From the NCBI GenBank assembly GCA_029567025.1, contig JAKQLT010000214.1:1-15986 (forward strand): a DNA stretch of 15,986 nt. The letters run 5' to 3'. The DNA comes from Candidatus Omnitrophota bacterium. Lineage in GTDB: Bacteria > Omnitrophota > Gorgyraeia > Zapsychrales > Zapsychraceae. The notes beneath the pieces are model-generated. The model ran no database searches. It had not been told where the DNA came from and saw nothing but the letters and a program-made list of their open reading frames with translations. Positions within the stretch are counted from its first letter, which is position 1. Each line of letters starts with the position of its first letter. A program made the position numbers and the translations under genes. Of the stretch, positions 7,725 to 15,134 are shown in pieces.

Positions 7725-9041
7725 CTATATTTTTTCTCGTGCATCAACAACACGTTTTGATTTCATTTCAAAAGATGGTAAACTTCCTGGTTCATGCAAC
7801 TCAACAACCGGATTAAGGACAATGCTGGAACGCAAAAGTTCTTTAATGCGATTTTTTAATTTTTCTAAATCTTCCAAATCGCCGGCAAATAGTTTTGAAT
7901 AAATTTCCACTTTAATGATGAGTTTATCTAAAGCCCCGTCTTTCGTTAAATAAAGTTGATAATTATTCCCTACTTCCGGGACGTTCATAATAATTTGTTC
8001 AATTTGCGACGGGAAGACATTAACGCCATTAATGATGAGCATATCATCGCTACGTCCCATAATCCGTGAAATACGTCGGTGCGTTCGTCCGCAGGCGCAT
8101 GGACCAGGAATGATTCGCGTAAGATCGCGCGTGCGGTAACGTAAAATAGGTGTTGCTTCGCGTTTGAGCGTTGTCAATACTAATTCGCCGTCTTCTCCTT
8201 CTTTGACGAGCTCTCCTGTTTCGGGATTAATAATTTCTAAAATGTAGGAATCTTCCCAGAGATGAAGTTCTTTTTTAAAGACACATTCAAAGGCAACGCC
8301 GGGACCGTTCATTTCGCTTAAGCCATAGGAATTATAGGCGTCGATTTGAAACGCATCTTGGATTTTAAGTCGTGTATTTTCTGAATAGGGTTCTGCACCT
8401 AAAAAGACTTTCTTTAACGAAAGATCTTTTAAGGAGAATCCTTCTTCTTTAATTTTTCCGGTTAAATGAAACATATAACTTGGGGTCGCGTGAATCACGG
8501 TTGTTTTAAAATCTTTCATGAGTTGCAATTGACGAAGTGTGTTGCCGGAACCTGATGGAATAACCAAACATCCTAATTTTTCAGCGCCGTAATGAAACCC
8601 GAGCCCGCCGGTAAACATACCGTAGGTCATCATATTTTGAAAAACGTCTGTGTTGGTAACACCGCAGGCGGTCATGGAGCGAACAAGTAAATCTGTCCAA
8701 TTGTTTAAATCATTTTGCGTGTGATAAATAACGGTTGGAATTCCCGTTGTGCCGCTGGAGGTATGAATGCGCACCACGTCTTTCATCTCTGTTGCTAAAA
8801 GCCCGTTAGGATAACAATCGTGCAAATCATCTTTAACGGTAAAAGGAATTTTATGCAGGTCTTTCAGTGATTTTATATCTTTGCCCGATTTAATTCCGAT
8901 TTTCTTGAGGCGATGTTGATAGAATTGTGTTTTAAGCGCTTGGTCAACGCTTTTTTGAAGCTGGTTTAATTGGAAATCTTCGAGACGCTTTCGTTCTAAA
9001 CATTCAATTTCTTTATTATGGAATGGAATGGCTTGGCTCAT
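7725..9041 (-). CDS. paaK: PaaK-type aryl-CoA (phenylacetate-CoA) ligase, copy 1
   Basis: This 438-residue AMP-forming ligase carries the family's adenylation motifs: SSGTTGIPT at 95-103 (ATP phosphate loop), YGLSEMNGPG at 239-248, YRTRDL at 302-307, and GRSDDMLIINGVNVFPSQIE at 329-348 in the hinge to the C-terminal lid. The C-terminal KSKRVVDAR holds the lysine expected in the adenylation step. CACGRTHRRI at 315-324 is the usual PaaK cysteine motif. The reaction is arylacetate + ATP + CoA to aryl-acetyl-CoA + AMP + PPi; phenylacetate is the family type, but indoleacetate or hydroxyphenylacetate are equally possible. The ATG overlaps the upstream ACT stop by four bases (ATGA). The length is normal. 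It is paralogous to the ligase at 9673-10971, and the two probably differ in substrate. Confidence 0.9.
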   Translation of the reverse strand: MSQAIPFHNKEIECLERKRLEDFQLNQLQKSVDQALKTQFYQHRLKKIGIKSGKDIKSLKDLHKIPFTVKDDLHDCYPNGLLATEMKDVVRIHTSSGTTGIPTVIYHTQNDLNNWTDLLVRSMTACGVTNTDVFQNMMTYGMFTGGLGFHYGAEKLGCLVIPSGSGNTLRQLQLMKDFKTTVIHATPSYMFHLTGKIKEEGFSLKDLSLKKVFLGAEPYSENTRLKIQDAFQIDAYNSYGLSEMNGPGVAFECVFKKELHLWEDSYILEIINPETGELVKEGEDGELVLTTLKREATPILRYRTRDLTRIIPGPCACGRTHRRISRIMGRSDDMLIINGVNVFPSQIEQIIMNVPEVGNNYQLYLTKDGALDKLIIKVEIYSKLFAGDLEDLEKLKNRIKELLRSSIVLNPVVELHEPGSLPSFEMKSKRVVDAREKI

Positions 9042-9469
9042 AGTCCTTGAATATCCTTTTTCCCAACGATGCGGATGTTATTTTTAGTTAAAGAGCTGAT
9101 AGCTTTGTCCGGATTATCAAAACGAAATACCACAATCGCTTGATTGACATTTTTTTCGACGAAGGCATACATATATTCGACGTTAATGTCATTATCGATA
9201 AGGATTTTTAAGATTTGCGAAAGTCCTCCTGGAACATCTGGAACTTCGACAGCTATTATTTCGGTAATATTCGCTACAAATCCATAGCTTTTTAATGTTT
9301 TAACGGCCTGCTCTGGTTTATTGACGATCATGCGCAGGACGCCAAAGTCTTCATTCTCGGCAATTGTTAAGGCCTTAATATCAATGTCGGCTACGCCAAG
9401 GGCTTTGGTCGCGTCGTAAAGTCGTCCCTTTTTATTCTCGAGAAAAACAGATACTTGTGTGATTTTCAT
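9038..9469 (-). CDS. tandem ACT-domain amino-acid-binding protein (copy 2)
   Basis: This 143-residue protein has two ACT domains: 3-66 (ITQVSVFLENKKGRLYDATK, then FGVLRMIVNKPEQAV) and 71-136 (IIAVEVPDVPGGLSQILKIL, then NQAIVVFRFDNP). The VPGGL turn at 79-83 is the likely ligand loop. I chose the ATG at 9469 because AAGGAG lies at normal distance and the ACT fold starts immediately. The same frame stays open to an ATG at 9568, but that extension is translated hairpin repeat and is not credible. It lies just after the repeat array and overlaps the next ligase by four bases. With copy 1 it forms a repeated ligase-ACT unit. It probably senses aromatic amino acids; the ligand is unproven. Confidence 0.85.
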   Translation of the reverse strand: MKITQVSVFLENKKGRLYDATKALGVADIDIKALTIAENEDFGVLRMIVNKPEQAVKTLKSYGFVANITEIIAVEVPDVPGGLSQILKILIDNDINVEYMYAFVEKNVNQAIVVFRFDNPDKAISSLTKNNIRIVGKKDIQGL

Positions 9470-9484
9470 AATGACTCCTTCATA

Positions 9485-9662
9485 GTTAATGAACACTTGC
9501 GCCCTACCTCTTCGCGCAAGGTGTAAATTGCCTGTTAATGAACACTTGCGCCCTACCTCTTCGCGCAAGGTGTAAATTGCCTGTTAATGAACACTTGCGC
9601 CCTACCTCTTCGCGCAAGGTGTAAATTACCTGTTAATGAACACTTGCGCCCTACCTCTTCGC
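9485..9662. repeat. 49-bp tandem repeat, 3.6 copies, each with a hairpin
   Basis: Units start at 9485, 9534, 9583 and 9632 (gttaatgaacacttgcgccc...). The first two units are identical. The third differs by one base (A at 9628 where the others have G). The fourth stops matching after 9662. Read on the transcribed minus strand, each full unit contains ACACCTTGCGC, an 11-base loop GAAGAGGTAGG, then GCGCAAGTGT, giving a 10-bp stem with one bulged C. The array occupies nearly all of the 203-base gap between the paaK stop at 9673 and the ribosome site of the ACT gene, so it is transcribed as spacer RNA inside the operon. The unit length is not a multiple of three and no frame is conserved across it. 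It may act in mRNA processing, stability or differential expression, or be a neutral expansion. Confidence 0.95.
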
Positions 9663-9672
9663 AATGTTTTTT

Positions 9673-10971
9673 CTATAAACTTCTTTTATCAATCACGCGT
9701 TTTGCTTTTCCTTCGCTGCGTTCAATGGTTTTTGGCTCAACCAAACGGACTTTAACGCTTACGCTTAAAACTGATTGAATTTCTTTCGCGATCTTTTTTT
9801 CAAAATTCTGAAGATTTTTCACTTCATCCGAGAAGAAAGATTCGTTAAGCTCGACTAAGACTTCCAATTCATCTAATCCTTTCTCGCGCGTGACAACGAG
9901 TTGATAATGCGGTTCCGTTCCTTCAGTGTTCAGAAGAACTTCTTCGATTTGCGATGGAAAAACATTAATACCTCGGACAATAATCATATCATCCGTGCGA
10001 CCTAAAATTTTACTGATGCGGGGCGATGTGCGTCCGCACTGGCATTTTTCATGATTTAACGTGACAATATCGCGCGTGCGATAGCGAATGAGAGGCATGC
10101 CGGTTTTTGTGATGGTCGTAAAAACTAATTCTCCAGGAGTTCCATTGTCTGCCGGTTTATTGGTTTTTGGATCAATCACTTCAGGATAAAAAACATCTGA
10201 CGCTACGTGTAAACCAGATTTGTGCTGACATTCATTAGCGACACCGGGCCCGATAATTTCAGATAATCCGTAGATATCCAGCGCGCTTATGGCCCATTTG
10301 TTTTCAATTTCTTTACGCATGGCCTCGCTCCAGGGTTCTGCGCCCAAAATACCGATTTCCCAGCTGTTCTTTTTTGTATCTATTCCCATTTCTTTCGCTG
10401 TTTCCGCCATATAGAGTGAATACGACGGCGTGCATGCAAGAATTCTGGGCTTAAAATCTTGAAGGATTTTTAATTGTCGTTTGGTTTGGCCGGATGAGCA
10501 AGGAATAATCGTTAATCCTAATTTCAGGCTTCCGTAATGAAATCCAAGCCCGCCGGTAAATAATCCATATCCGTAAGCGACTTGAATCATATCTCCGGGA
10601 ATAGCTCCCGAACAGCATAAGCATCGCGCGACGACTTCTGCCCATAAATCAATATCTTCTTTAGAATATCCGACGGTCGTCGGGTTTCCTGTTGTTCCGC
10701 TTGAAACATGAATTTCTTGGATGTCGCGAAGATTTTTAGATAAAAGCCCAAAAGGATAATTATCACGCAAGTCATCTTTTATTGTAAACGGAAGTTTTGT
10801 AATATCGTCAATGGATTTAATATCTTCTGGGGAAATGCCATGTTGAGCAAATCGTTTTTGATAAAAGGGTGCGTTTTTATAAACGTAAGAAATTGTATTT
10901 ATGAGCCGTTCAGATTGAATCGTTTTTAATGCTTTCGCATCCGCGCACTCTATTTTTTCATTAAAGATCAT
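9673..10971 (-). CDS. paaK: PaaK-type aryl-CoA (phenylacetate-CoA) ligase, copy 2
   Basis: This 432-residue AMP-forming ligase is a paralogue of the one at 7725-9041. Its motifs are SSGTTGNPT at 90-98, GLFTGGLGFHYGSLKLG at 136-152, YGLSEIIGPG at 234-243, YRTRD at 297-301, the cysteine motif CQCGRTSPRI at 310-319 and GRTDDMIIVRGINVFPSQIE at 324-343. The C-terminal EGKAKRVIDKR matches the usual PaaK end and carries the expected catalytic lysine. It activates an arylacetate with ATP and CoA. The ATG overlaps the iorB stop by four bases (ATGA), so ligase and oxidoreductase are translated together. The hairpin repeat array starts about ten bases after its stop and separates it from the ACT gene. 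Phenylacetate, hydroxyphenylacetate or indoleacetate are all possible substrates. Confidence 0.92.
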   Translation of the reverse strand: MIFNEKIECADAKALKTIQSERLINTISYVYKNAPFYQKRFAQHGISPEDIKSIDDITKLPFTIKDDLRDNYPFGLLSKNLRDIQEIHVSSGTTGNPTTVGYSKEDIDLWAEVVARCLCCSGAIPGDMIQVAYGYGLFTGGLGFHYGSLKLGLTIIPCSSGQTKRQLKILQDFKPRILACTPSYSLYMAETAKEMGIDTKKNSWEIGILGAEPWSEAMRKEIENKWAISALDIYGLSEIIGPGVANECQHKSGLHVASDVFYPEVIDPKTNKPADNGTPGELVFTTITKTGMPLIRYRTRDIVTLNHEKCQCGRTSPRISKILGRTDDMIIVRGINVFPSQIEEVLLNTEGTEPHYQLVVTREKGLDELEVLVELNESFFSDEVKNLQNFEKKIAKEIQSVLSVSVKVRLVEPKTIERSEGKAKRVIDKRSL

Positions 10972-11459
10972 TTTTGTTCTCCTGAGTGTTTTCCTTTAAG
11001 AAAAAAGTTTTTATTTTCTTCTTGGGCATATTTAAAGGTTTGATTTAAGGCGTTTAGCCAATGTTCTGTTTTAATCGGCAAGAATGCGGATAAAACACCT
11101 AACATAAACGTATTTAAAAAAAGTTTTTGTTCGCCGACGGCTTCTTTGGCTTTTGCTAAATACGGAAATAAATCGATTCCGTCTTTTTTAAGCTGATGAA
11201 TAAGCCGAGGGTATTCTTCTTCGTGAAGGCAAATTAAAATGTCCACTGTTCCATCGGCAGGTAAAGGCGAAAAAACTTTTTTCCCGAATCGAATGTAAGA
11301 TTCAACAGAGCCGCCACGTTGCGACATTCCGTGGACTTCGGTTTTCTTAACATGATACCCCGATAAAAGCGCGGCTAATCCGCAGACTTCGGAAGCTTTG
11401 ACGTTTCCTTGTCCGCCGATACCGTATAACACGATTGATGTGACGTTGTCATCCTTCAT
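10968..11459 (-). CDS. iorB: indolepyruvate:ferredoxin oxidoreductase beta subunit
   Basis: This 163-residue protein is the gamma/beta-type subunit of the 2-oxoacid:ferredoxin oxidoreductase superfamily. It starts with the glycine-rich strand VLYGIGGQGNVKASEV (10-25) and continues with KKTEVHGMSQRGGSVESYIRFG, the family signature. With IorA it converts arylpyruvate + CoA + oxidised ferredoxin to arylacetyl-CoA + CO2 + reduced ferredoxin, or the reverse. It is somewhat shorter than the usual 190 or so residues. It starts 2 bases after the iorA stop with a GGGAGGT ribosome site formed by the last codons of iorA, and its stop overlaps the ligase start, so iorA, iorB and paaK form a tightly coupled set. 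Confidence 0.92.
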   Translation of the reverse strand: MKDDNVTSIVLYGIGGQGNVKASEVCGLAALLSGYHVKKTEVHGMSQRGGSVESYIRFGKKVFSPLPADGTVDILICLHEEEYPRLIHQLKKDGIDLFPYLAKAKEAVGEQKLFLNTFMLGVLSAFLPIKTEHWLNALNQTFKYAQEENKNFFLKGKHSGEQK

Positions 11460-11461
11460 TT

Positions 11462-13048
11462 TTACCTCCCCACTCCCGGGGTGGGATTGGTGAAAGTTTT
11501 AGGGTGCATTTTTTGTTTCATTAAGATGCAGGGTTTTCGTACGATAATAACGGATAAATTGTTTTCATCTAATCTTTTGCGTAAAATTTCTTCAAAATCA
11601 TTCACTTGTGCCGGATCAATAACATCTATAGAGTCTGCCCCGCATACCTCACAAATTTTTTCTAAACTTAATTGTTTAGTTTCTTCTTGTTTAAGTGTTT
11701 TTCCTGTCGCGGGATGGGGCTGTCCACCCGTCATTGCTGTTGTTGCATTATCTAAAATTAAAATGACGCCTTTTGTTTTATTATAAGCCGCGTTAATGAG
11801 TCCTGTAATCCCTGAATGAACAAAAGTAGAATCGCCAATGACGCCCACCACCTTCTTGTTTTGAATGGATTTACTTAAACCTTCCTGAAAAGTTACGCCG
11901 GCGCCCATACATAAACACGTATGAAGTCCATTAAATGGCGGTAAAGTCCCTAGAGTATAACAACCAATATCGCCGGCGACAATAACATCGAATTTTTTTA
12001 ATGTGTTAAAAACAATTCTATGCGGGCATCCTTTGCATAATTCTGGAGGACGATTAACAAGAGGTTTATCTTTTTTGGTTTTTCCAGCAACAATTTGCGG
12101 GATATGATCGGGCTTCATTTCTCCGATATGAAAAGACGCATCACGGCCATAAACTTTTAAACCCAGTCGTTCGCAATTATTTTGAATAAATGGTTCTAAT
12201 TCTTCCAAAACAAAAACCTTTTTAACTTTTTTGCAAAAATCGCGGACCTTCTTTTCTGGGAAAGGATAGCTTATTGATAGTTTTAGATAAGAGGCGTTCG
12301 GATAATATTCTTTCGCATAAAGATATGTTACGCCGCTTGTGATAAAGCCGAGTTTTTTATCTTTGACTTCCATTTTATTAAGCGGGCTATTTTCGGCGAA
12401 TTTTTTTAATTTTAATAAGCGGTTTTCGAGTTCGATATGACGCATCATGGCATAACGCGGAATCATGACGTATTTTTGCGGATTAGGCGTAAAGTTTTTT
12501 ATGGGGACATCTTTTCTTTCTTGAATTGTCACGTTTTCTTTACTATGACAAATACGGGTTGTCATGCGGAAAATAACAGGCGTGTCAAACTTTTCGCTAA
12601 TTTCAAACGCTTTTTTAATAAGTTCTTTTGTTTCTGATGGAGATGACGGTTCTAAAAGCGGCATTTTACCGACGCGTGCGAATAACCGATTATCTTGTTC
12701 ATTTTGAGAGGAATGCATTCCCGGGTCATCACAGGTTACAATAACAAATCCTGCGTTAACGCCAGTGTAAGCGCTTGTCATAAACGGATCCATAGCGACA
12801 TTTAAGCCGACATGTTTTCCAATATACATCGACCGTTTCCCGCCAATAGATGCCGCGTAAGCGATTTCAAAGGCGACTTTTTCATTAACGGACCATTGAG
12901 AGTCAATTTCTTTAAATTGAGATAAGAATTGTGTGATTTCAGTAGAAGGTGTTCCGGGATATGCTGCGGAAAATTCTAATCCAGCTTCATAAGCGCCGTA
13001 GGCTAAGGCTTCATTTCCGGAAAAAAGAACGGTTTTTTTAGTAGCCAT
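11462..13048 (-). CDS. iorA: indolepyruvate:ferredoxin oxidoreductase alpha subunit lacking the ferredoxin domain
   Basis: This 528-residue protein matches IorA from its start: LFSGNEALAYGAYEAG (8-23), AAYPGTPSTEI (28-38), E56 in SVNEKVAFE (the TPP-activating glutamate region), and CDDPGMHSSQNEQDNR (106-121). The TPP domain has RPPELCKGCPHR (333-344), GDIGCYTLG (359-367) and the GDS(405-407) to N434 thiamine-diphosphate motif, followed by TTAMTGGQPHPATGK. The usual protein of 600-650 residues ends in two 4Fe-4S ferredoxin motifs; here the chain stops at VRKPCILMKQKMHPKTFTNPTPGVGR with no CxxCxxCxxxCP. The stop is immediately before iorB and no ferredoxin codons lie between, so this is not a frameshift. 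Electrons may leave through a separate ferredoxin. The start has no clear Shine-Dalgarno site. It is the first gene of the operon. Confidence 0.92.
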   Translation of the reverse strand: MATKKTVLFSGNEALAYGAYEAGLEFSAAYPGTPSTEITQFLSQFKEIDSQWSVNEKVAFEIAYAASIGGKRSMYIGKHVGLNVAMDPFMTSAYTGVNAGFVIVTCDDPGMHSSQNEQDNRLFARVGKMPLLEPSSPSETKELIKKAFEISEKFDTPVIFRMTTRICHSKENVTIQERKDVPIKNFTPNPQKYVMIPRYAMMRHIELENRLLKLKKFAENSPLNKMEVKDKKLGFITSGVTYLYAKEYYPNASYLKLSISYPFPEKKVRDFCKKVKKVFVLEELEPFIQNNCERLGLKVYGRDASFHIGEMKPDHIPQIVAGKTKKDKPLVNRPPELCKGCPHRIVFNTLKKFDVIVAGDIGCYTLGTLPPFNGLHTCLCMGAGVTFQEGLSKSIQNKKVVGVIGDSTFVHSGITGLINAAYNKTKGVILILDNATTAMTGGQPHPATGKTLKQEETKQLSLEKICEVCGADSIDVIDPAQVNDFEEILRKRLDENNLSVIIVRKPCILMKQKMHPKTFTNPTPGVGR

Positions 13049-13181
13049 GATGGATAATAAGGAATAATTGATTTATTGATTGAAAAAAAGGTTAATCATT
13101 GTTATTTTAATGAATATAAAATTTAAAATATATTATCATAATTTTTATAAATTCAAACAATTTTATTAAAGGAGGTTATTT
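13049..13181. promoter_or_regulatory. divergent AT-rich intergenic region, candidate promoters
   Basis: This 133-base gap separates the divergent iorA operon (minus) and symporter (plus) and must hold both promoters if these are transcription starts. For the plus strand, TTGAAA (13080-13085) with TATTTT (13103-13108) at 17-base spacing is a candidate. For the minus strand, TTGAAT (13156-13151) with TATATT (13132-13127) at 18-base spacing is a candidate. The region is so AT-rich that chance matches are expected. A perfect ribosome site, AAAGGAGGT, lies at 13168-13176 before the symporter ATG. I saw no riboswitch or T-box. Confidence 0.35.
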
Positions 13182-14639
13182 ATGATTATGTTTTTTTTGT
13201 TTCTTTTTATGGCGGGTATGATTGGTATTGGTATTTGGGGAATGAAGAAAACCTCAAGTATTGGGGATTTTTTCTTAGGCAATCGTAGTATTGGCCCGTG
13301 GATTTCTGCTTTTGCGTATGGAACAACCTACTTCTCTGCTGTTTTATTTATTGGATTTGCTGGAAAATTAGGCTGGGATTTTGGACTAAATGCTGTTTGG
13401 ATAGGATTAGGAAATGCTTTTATTGGCGCGTTAGGTGCTTGGTTTGTTTTAGGTCGTCGTACGCGTATTATGACAAAAAATTTAGAAGCTATGACGATGC
13501 CGGAGTTTTTGCAAGAGCGTTATCAGGGGCGATTTATTAAAATGATCAGCGCGATTATTATTTTTATTTTTCTTCTTCCGTACACAGCTTCTATTTTTAA
13601 AGGATTGGGATATTTATTTGAAGTTTATTTTAAAATTCCGTATGATCAAATTCTTTTATGGATTGTTGTTATTACAGGGATTTATCTTGTTTTAGGTGGA
13701 TATTTCGCTATCACACTTACGGATCTTCTTCAAGGGAGTTTGATGATCTTTGGCGTTGTGGCTATGGTTATTATTTTAGTTGGGAAAGCGAATCTTTTAG
13801 CTTCTGGGGATCTTATCTCTTTTATTCAGCAAAAATACGCACAGCATATCCCTTTAGAAAAACAACCGAATATTTTACAATTAGCGAGTTTGGTTTTTAT
13901 GACATCTTTCGGTGTTTGGGGCCTACCACAGATGGTTCAGAAATTTTATGCGATAAAAAATGAGAAGGTTATCAAAACAGCCATGCTTGTGACAACGATT
14001 TTTTCTTTAATTATTGCTGTTTCTGCGTATTTTATTGGTGCTCTTTCCCATGTTTTTTATGAAGCCCTTCCTCTGGTGGATGGAAAACCAGCGATTGACC
14101 GTCTTATTCCAGATTTATTAACAAATTATATTCCTTCAGGGCTTATGATTCTGATTCTTCTTTTGATGCTTTCTGCTTCTATGTCGACATTATCTTCTTT
14201 GATTCTTGTTTCCGCATCAGCGGTGGCGATTGATCTTTACCAAGGGCATGTTAATCCGAAGGCGTCTAAAGAAAATTCTCTTTTTATGATTAGATTTCTA
14301 AGCGCTATTTTTATTGCCTTAGCGTATTTTATTGCTAAAAATCAGTTTTCTTTAATTGTGACTCTTATGTCTTTATCTTGGGGCGCTGTGGCAGGCGCGT
14401 TTATGGCGCCATATTTTTATGGTCTTTATTGGAAGAGGACAACTTTATGGGGAGCGAAAGTCGGTATGATAACAGGATTAGGTTTAGCTGTTGGATTATT
14501 CTTCCTTTGGGGGCCAGCTAAATCACCTTTAGCTTCAAGTATTGCAATGATTGTCCCTTTTATTGTTGTTCCTTTGGTAAGTTTATTTACGAAAGCTCCA
14601 TCAAAACAGTTATTAGAAAAAGCGTTTAAGGATGTTTAA
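13182..14639 (+). CDS. sodium:solute symporter (SSS family)
   Basis: This 485-residue protein has about 12-13 hydrophobic segments and the features of the SSS family. It has an N-terminal loop SSIGDFFLGNRSIGPW, a following helix GTTYFSAVLFIGFAGKLGWDFGL, a GGYFAITLTDLLQG segment (known family motif), and SASMSTLSSLILVSASAVAIDLY, the helix whose serine and threonine residues bind sodium. The likely role is sodium-driven uptake of a small organic solute such as an amino acid, monocarboxylate, sugar or vitamin; the sequence does not settle which. It is the only plus-strand gene and diverges from iorA, so it might supply an aryl acid or amino acid to that pathway. The start is firm because of a perfect AAAGGAGGT site 5 bases upstream of the ATG. 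A bidirectional terminator follows the stop directly. Confidence 0.9.
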   Translation: MIMFFLFLFMAGMIGIGIWGMKKTSSIGDFFLGNRSIGPWISAFAYGTTYFSAVLFIGFAGKLGWDFGLNAVWIGLGNAFIGALGAWFVLGRRTRIMTKNLEAMTMPEFLQERYQGRFIKMISAIIIFIFLLPYTASIFKGLGYLFEVYFKIPYDQILLWIVVITGIYLVLGGYFAITLTDLLQGSLMIFGVVAMVIILVGKANLLASGDLISFIQQKYAQHIPLEKQPNILQLASLVFMTSFGVWGLPQMVQKFYAIKNEKVIKTAMLVTTIFSLIIAVSAYFIGALSHVFYEALPLVDGKPAIDRLIPDLLTNYIPSGLMILILLLMLSASMSTLSSLILVSASAVAIDLYQGHVNPKASKENSLFMIRFLSAIFIALAYFIAKNQFSLIVTLMSLSWGAVAGAFMAPYFYGLYWKRTTLWGAKVGMITGLGLAVGLFFLWGPAKSPLASSIAMIVPFIVVPLVSLFTKAPSKQLLEKAFKDV

Positions 14640-14641
14640 AC

Positions 14642-14690
14642 AAAAAAACCGTAAACGAACCTGTGTGGTCCGTTTACGGTTTAGTATTTT
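14642..14690. terminator. bidirectional rho-independent terminator
   Basis: The arm aaaccgtaaacg (14646-14657) pairs perfectly with cgtttacggttt (14671-14682), 12 bp. After an A/C mismatch two more pairs close a 7-base loop. On the minus strand the stem is followed by a run of T (complement of a14642-14645), a strong terminator for the lipoprotein gene's transcript or its neighbour. On the plus strand TTTAGTATTTTG follows the stem and can end the symporter transcript. It lies in the 57-base gap between the two converging genes. Confidence 0.88.
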
Positions 14691-14696
14691 GTTTGC

Positions 14697-15134
14697 TTAT
14701 TGCTTTGATGTTGTTTGTTGAGTATTAAGATACTGCCCTAATTTAGCCCAAGTTTTTTTACCTACTTTTCCATCCACACTTAAACCGTTTTGTTCTTGAA
14801 ATTCTCGAATGGCTTTTTTCGATTTTGGCCCGATTTTTCCATCAATAGCGCCTTGATAAAATCCAGCATTTTGAAGGGCTTGTTGAATTTGTTCATCACT
14901 TGGCTTTTCAATAACCATTGTGGCGCTAGGATTAGGGTCTTTTAAAAGTAATTGAGCGGCAGTGCCTCGGGGTTCTTGTGTCAGAATTTCATCTTCTGAT
15001 TCTTCATCTAAAATAATGATTTCTTGATTCTTAGATAATTCATCTGGGGAAGTCATATCTGTTGGTTTATTGCGGCCGCATCCTGCAATAAAAATGATCA
15101 TTCCCGCGATAATTATCAAGTAAAACTTTTTCAT
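14697..15134 (-). CDS. lipoprotein with C-terminal peptidoglycan-binding domain
   Basis: This 145-residue secreted lipoprotein has a signal peptide MKKFYLIIIAGMIIFIAG ending in the lipobox IAGC, so C19 would be acylated and the protein anchored in a membrane. Residues about 20-75 are an acidic, low-complexity linker. The last 65 residues form a PG_binding_1 domain (IQQALQNAGFYQGAIDGKIG, then SKKAIREFQEQNGLSVDGKVG), which binds peptidoglycan in wall hydrolases and anchoring proteins. No catalytic domain is present, so a wall-tethering role is likely. I chose the ATG at 15134, preceded by AAGGAGGAAAGG. An in-frame ATG at 15149 has no spaced ribosome site. It has its own promoter at 15239-15211 and converges on the symporter. 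Confidence 0.85.
   Translation of the reverse strand: MKKFYLIIIAGMIIFIAGCGRNKPTDMTSPDELSKNQEIIILDEESEDEILTQEPRGTAAQLLLKDPNPSATMVIEKPSDEQIQQALQNAGFYQGAIDGKIGPKSKKAIREFQEQNGLSVDGKVGKKTWAKLGQYLNTQQTTSKQ

Noticed and set aside
9470..9568. N-terminal extension of the ACT protein through the repeats
   Set aside because: The extra residues are translated repeat sequence; the ATG at 9469 has a proper AAGGAG site and begins the ACT fold directly.
9485..9662. CRISPR array
   Set aside because: The units are direct tandem copies with no variable spacers between them; the whole 49 bases repeat, so this is a tandem hairpin repeat.
14642..14690. Small RNA or repeat element between the symporter and lipoprotein genes
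   Set aside because: The hairpin is fully explained as a terminator shared by two converging genes.
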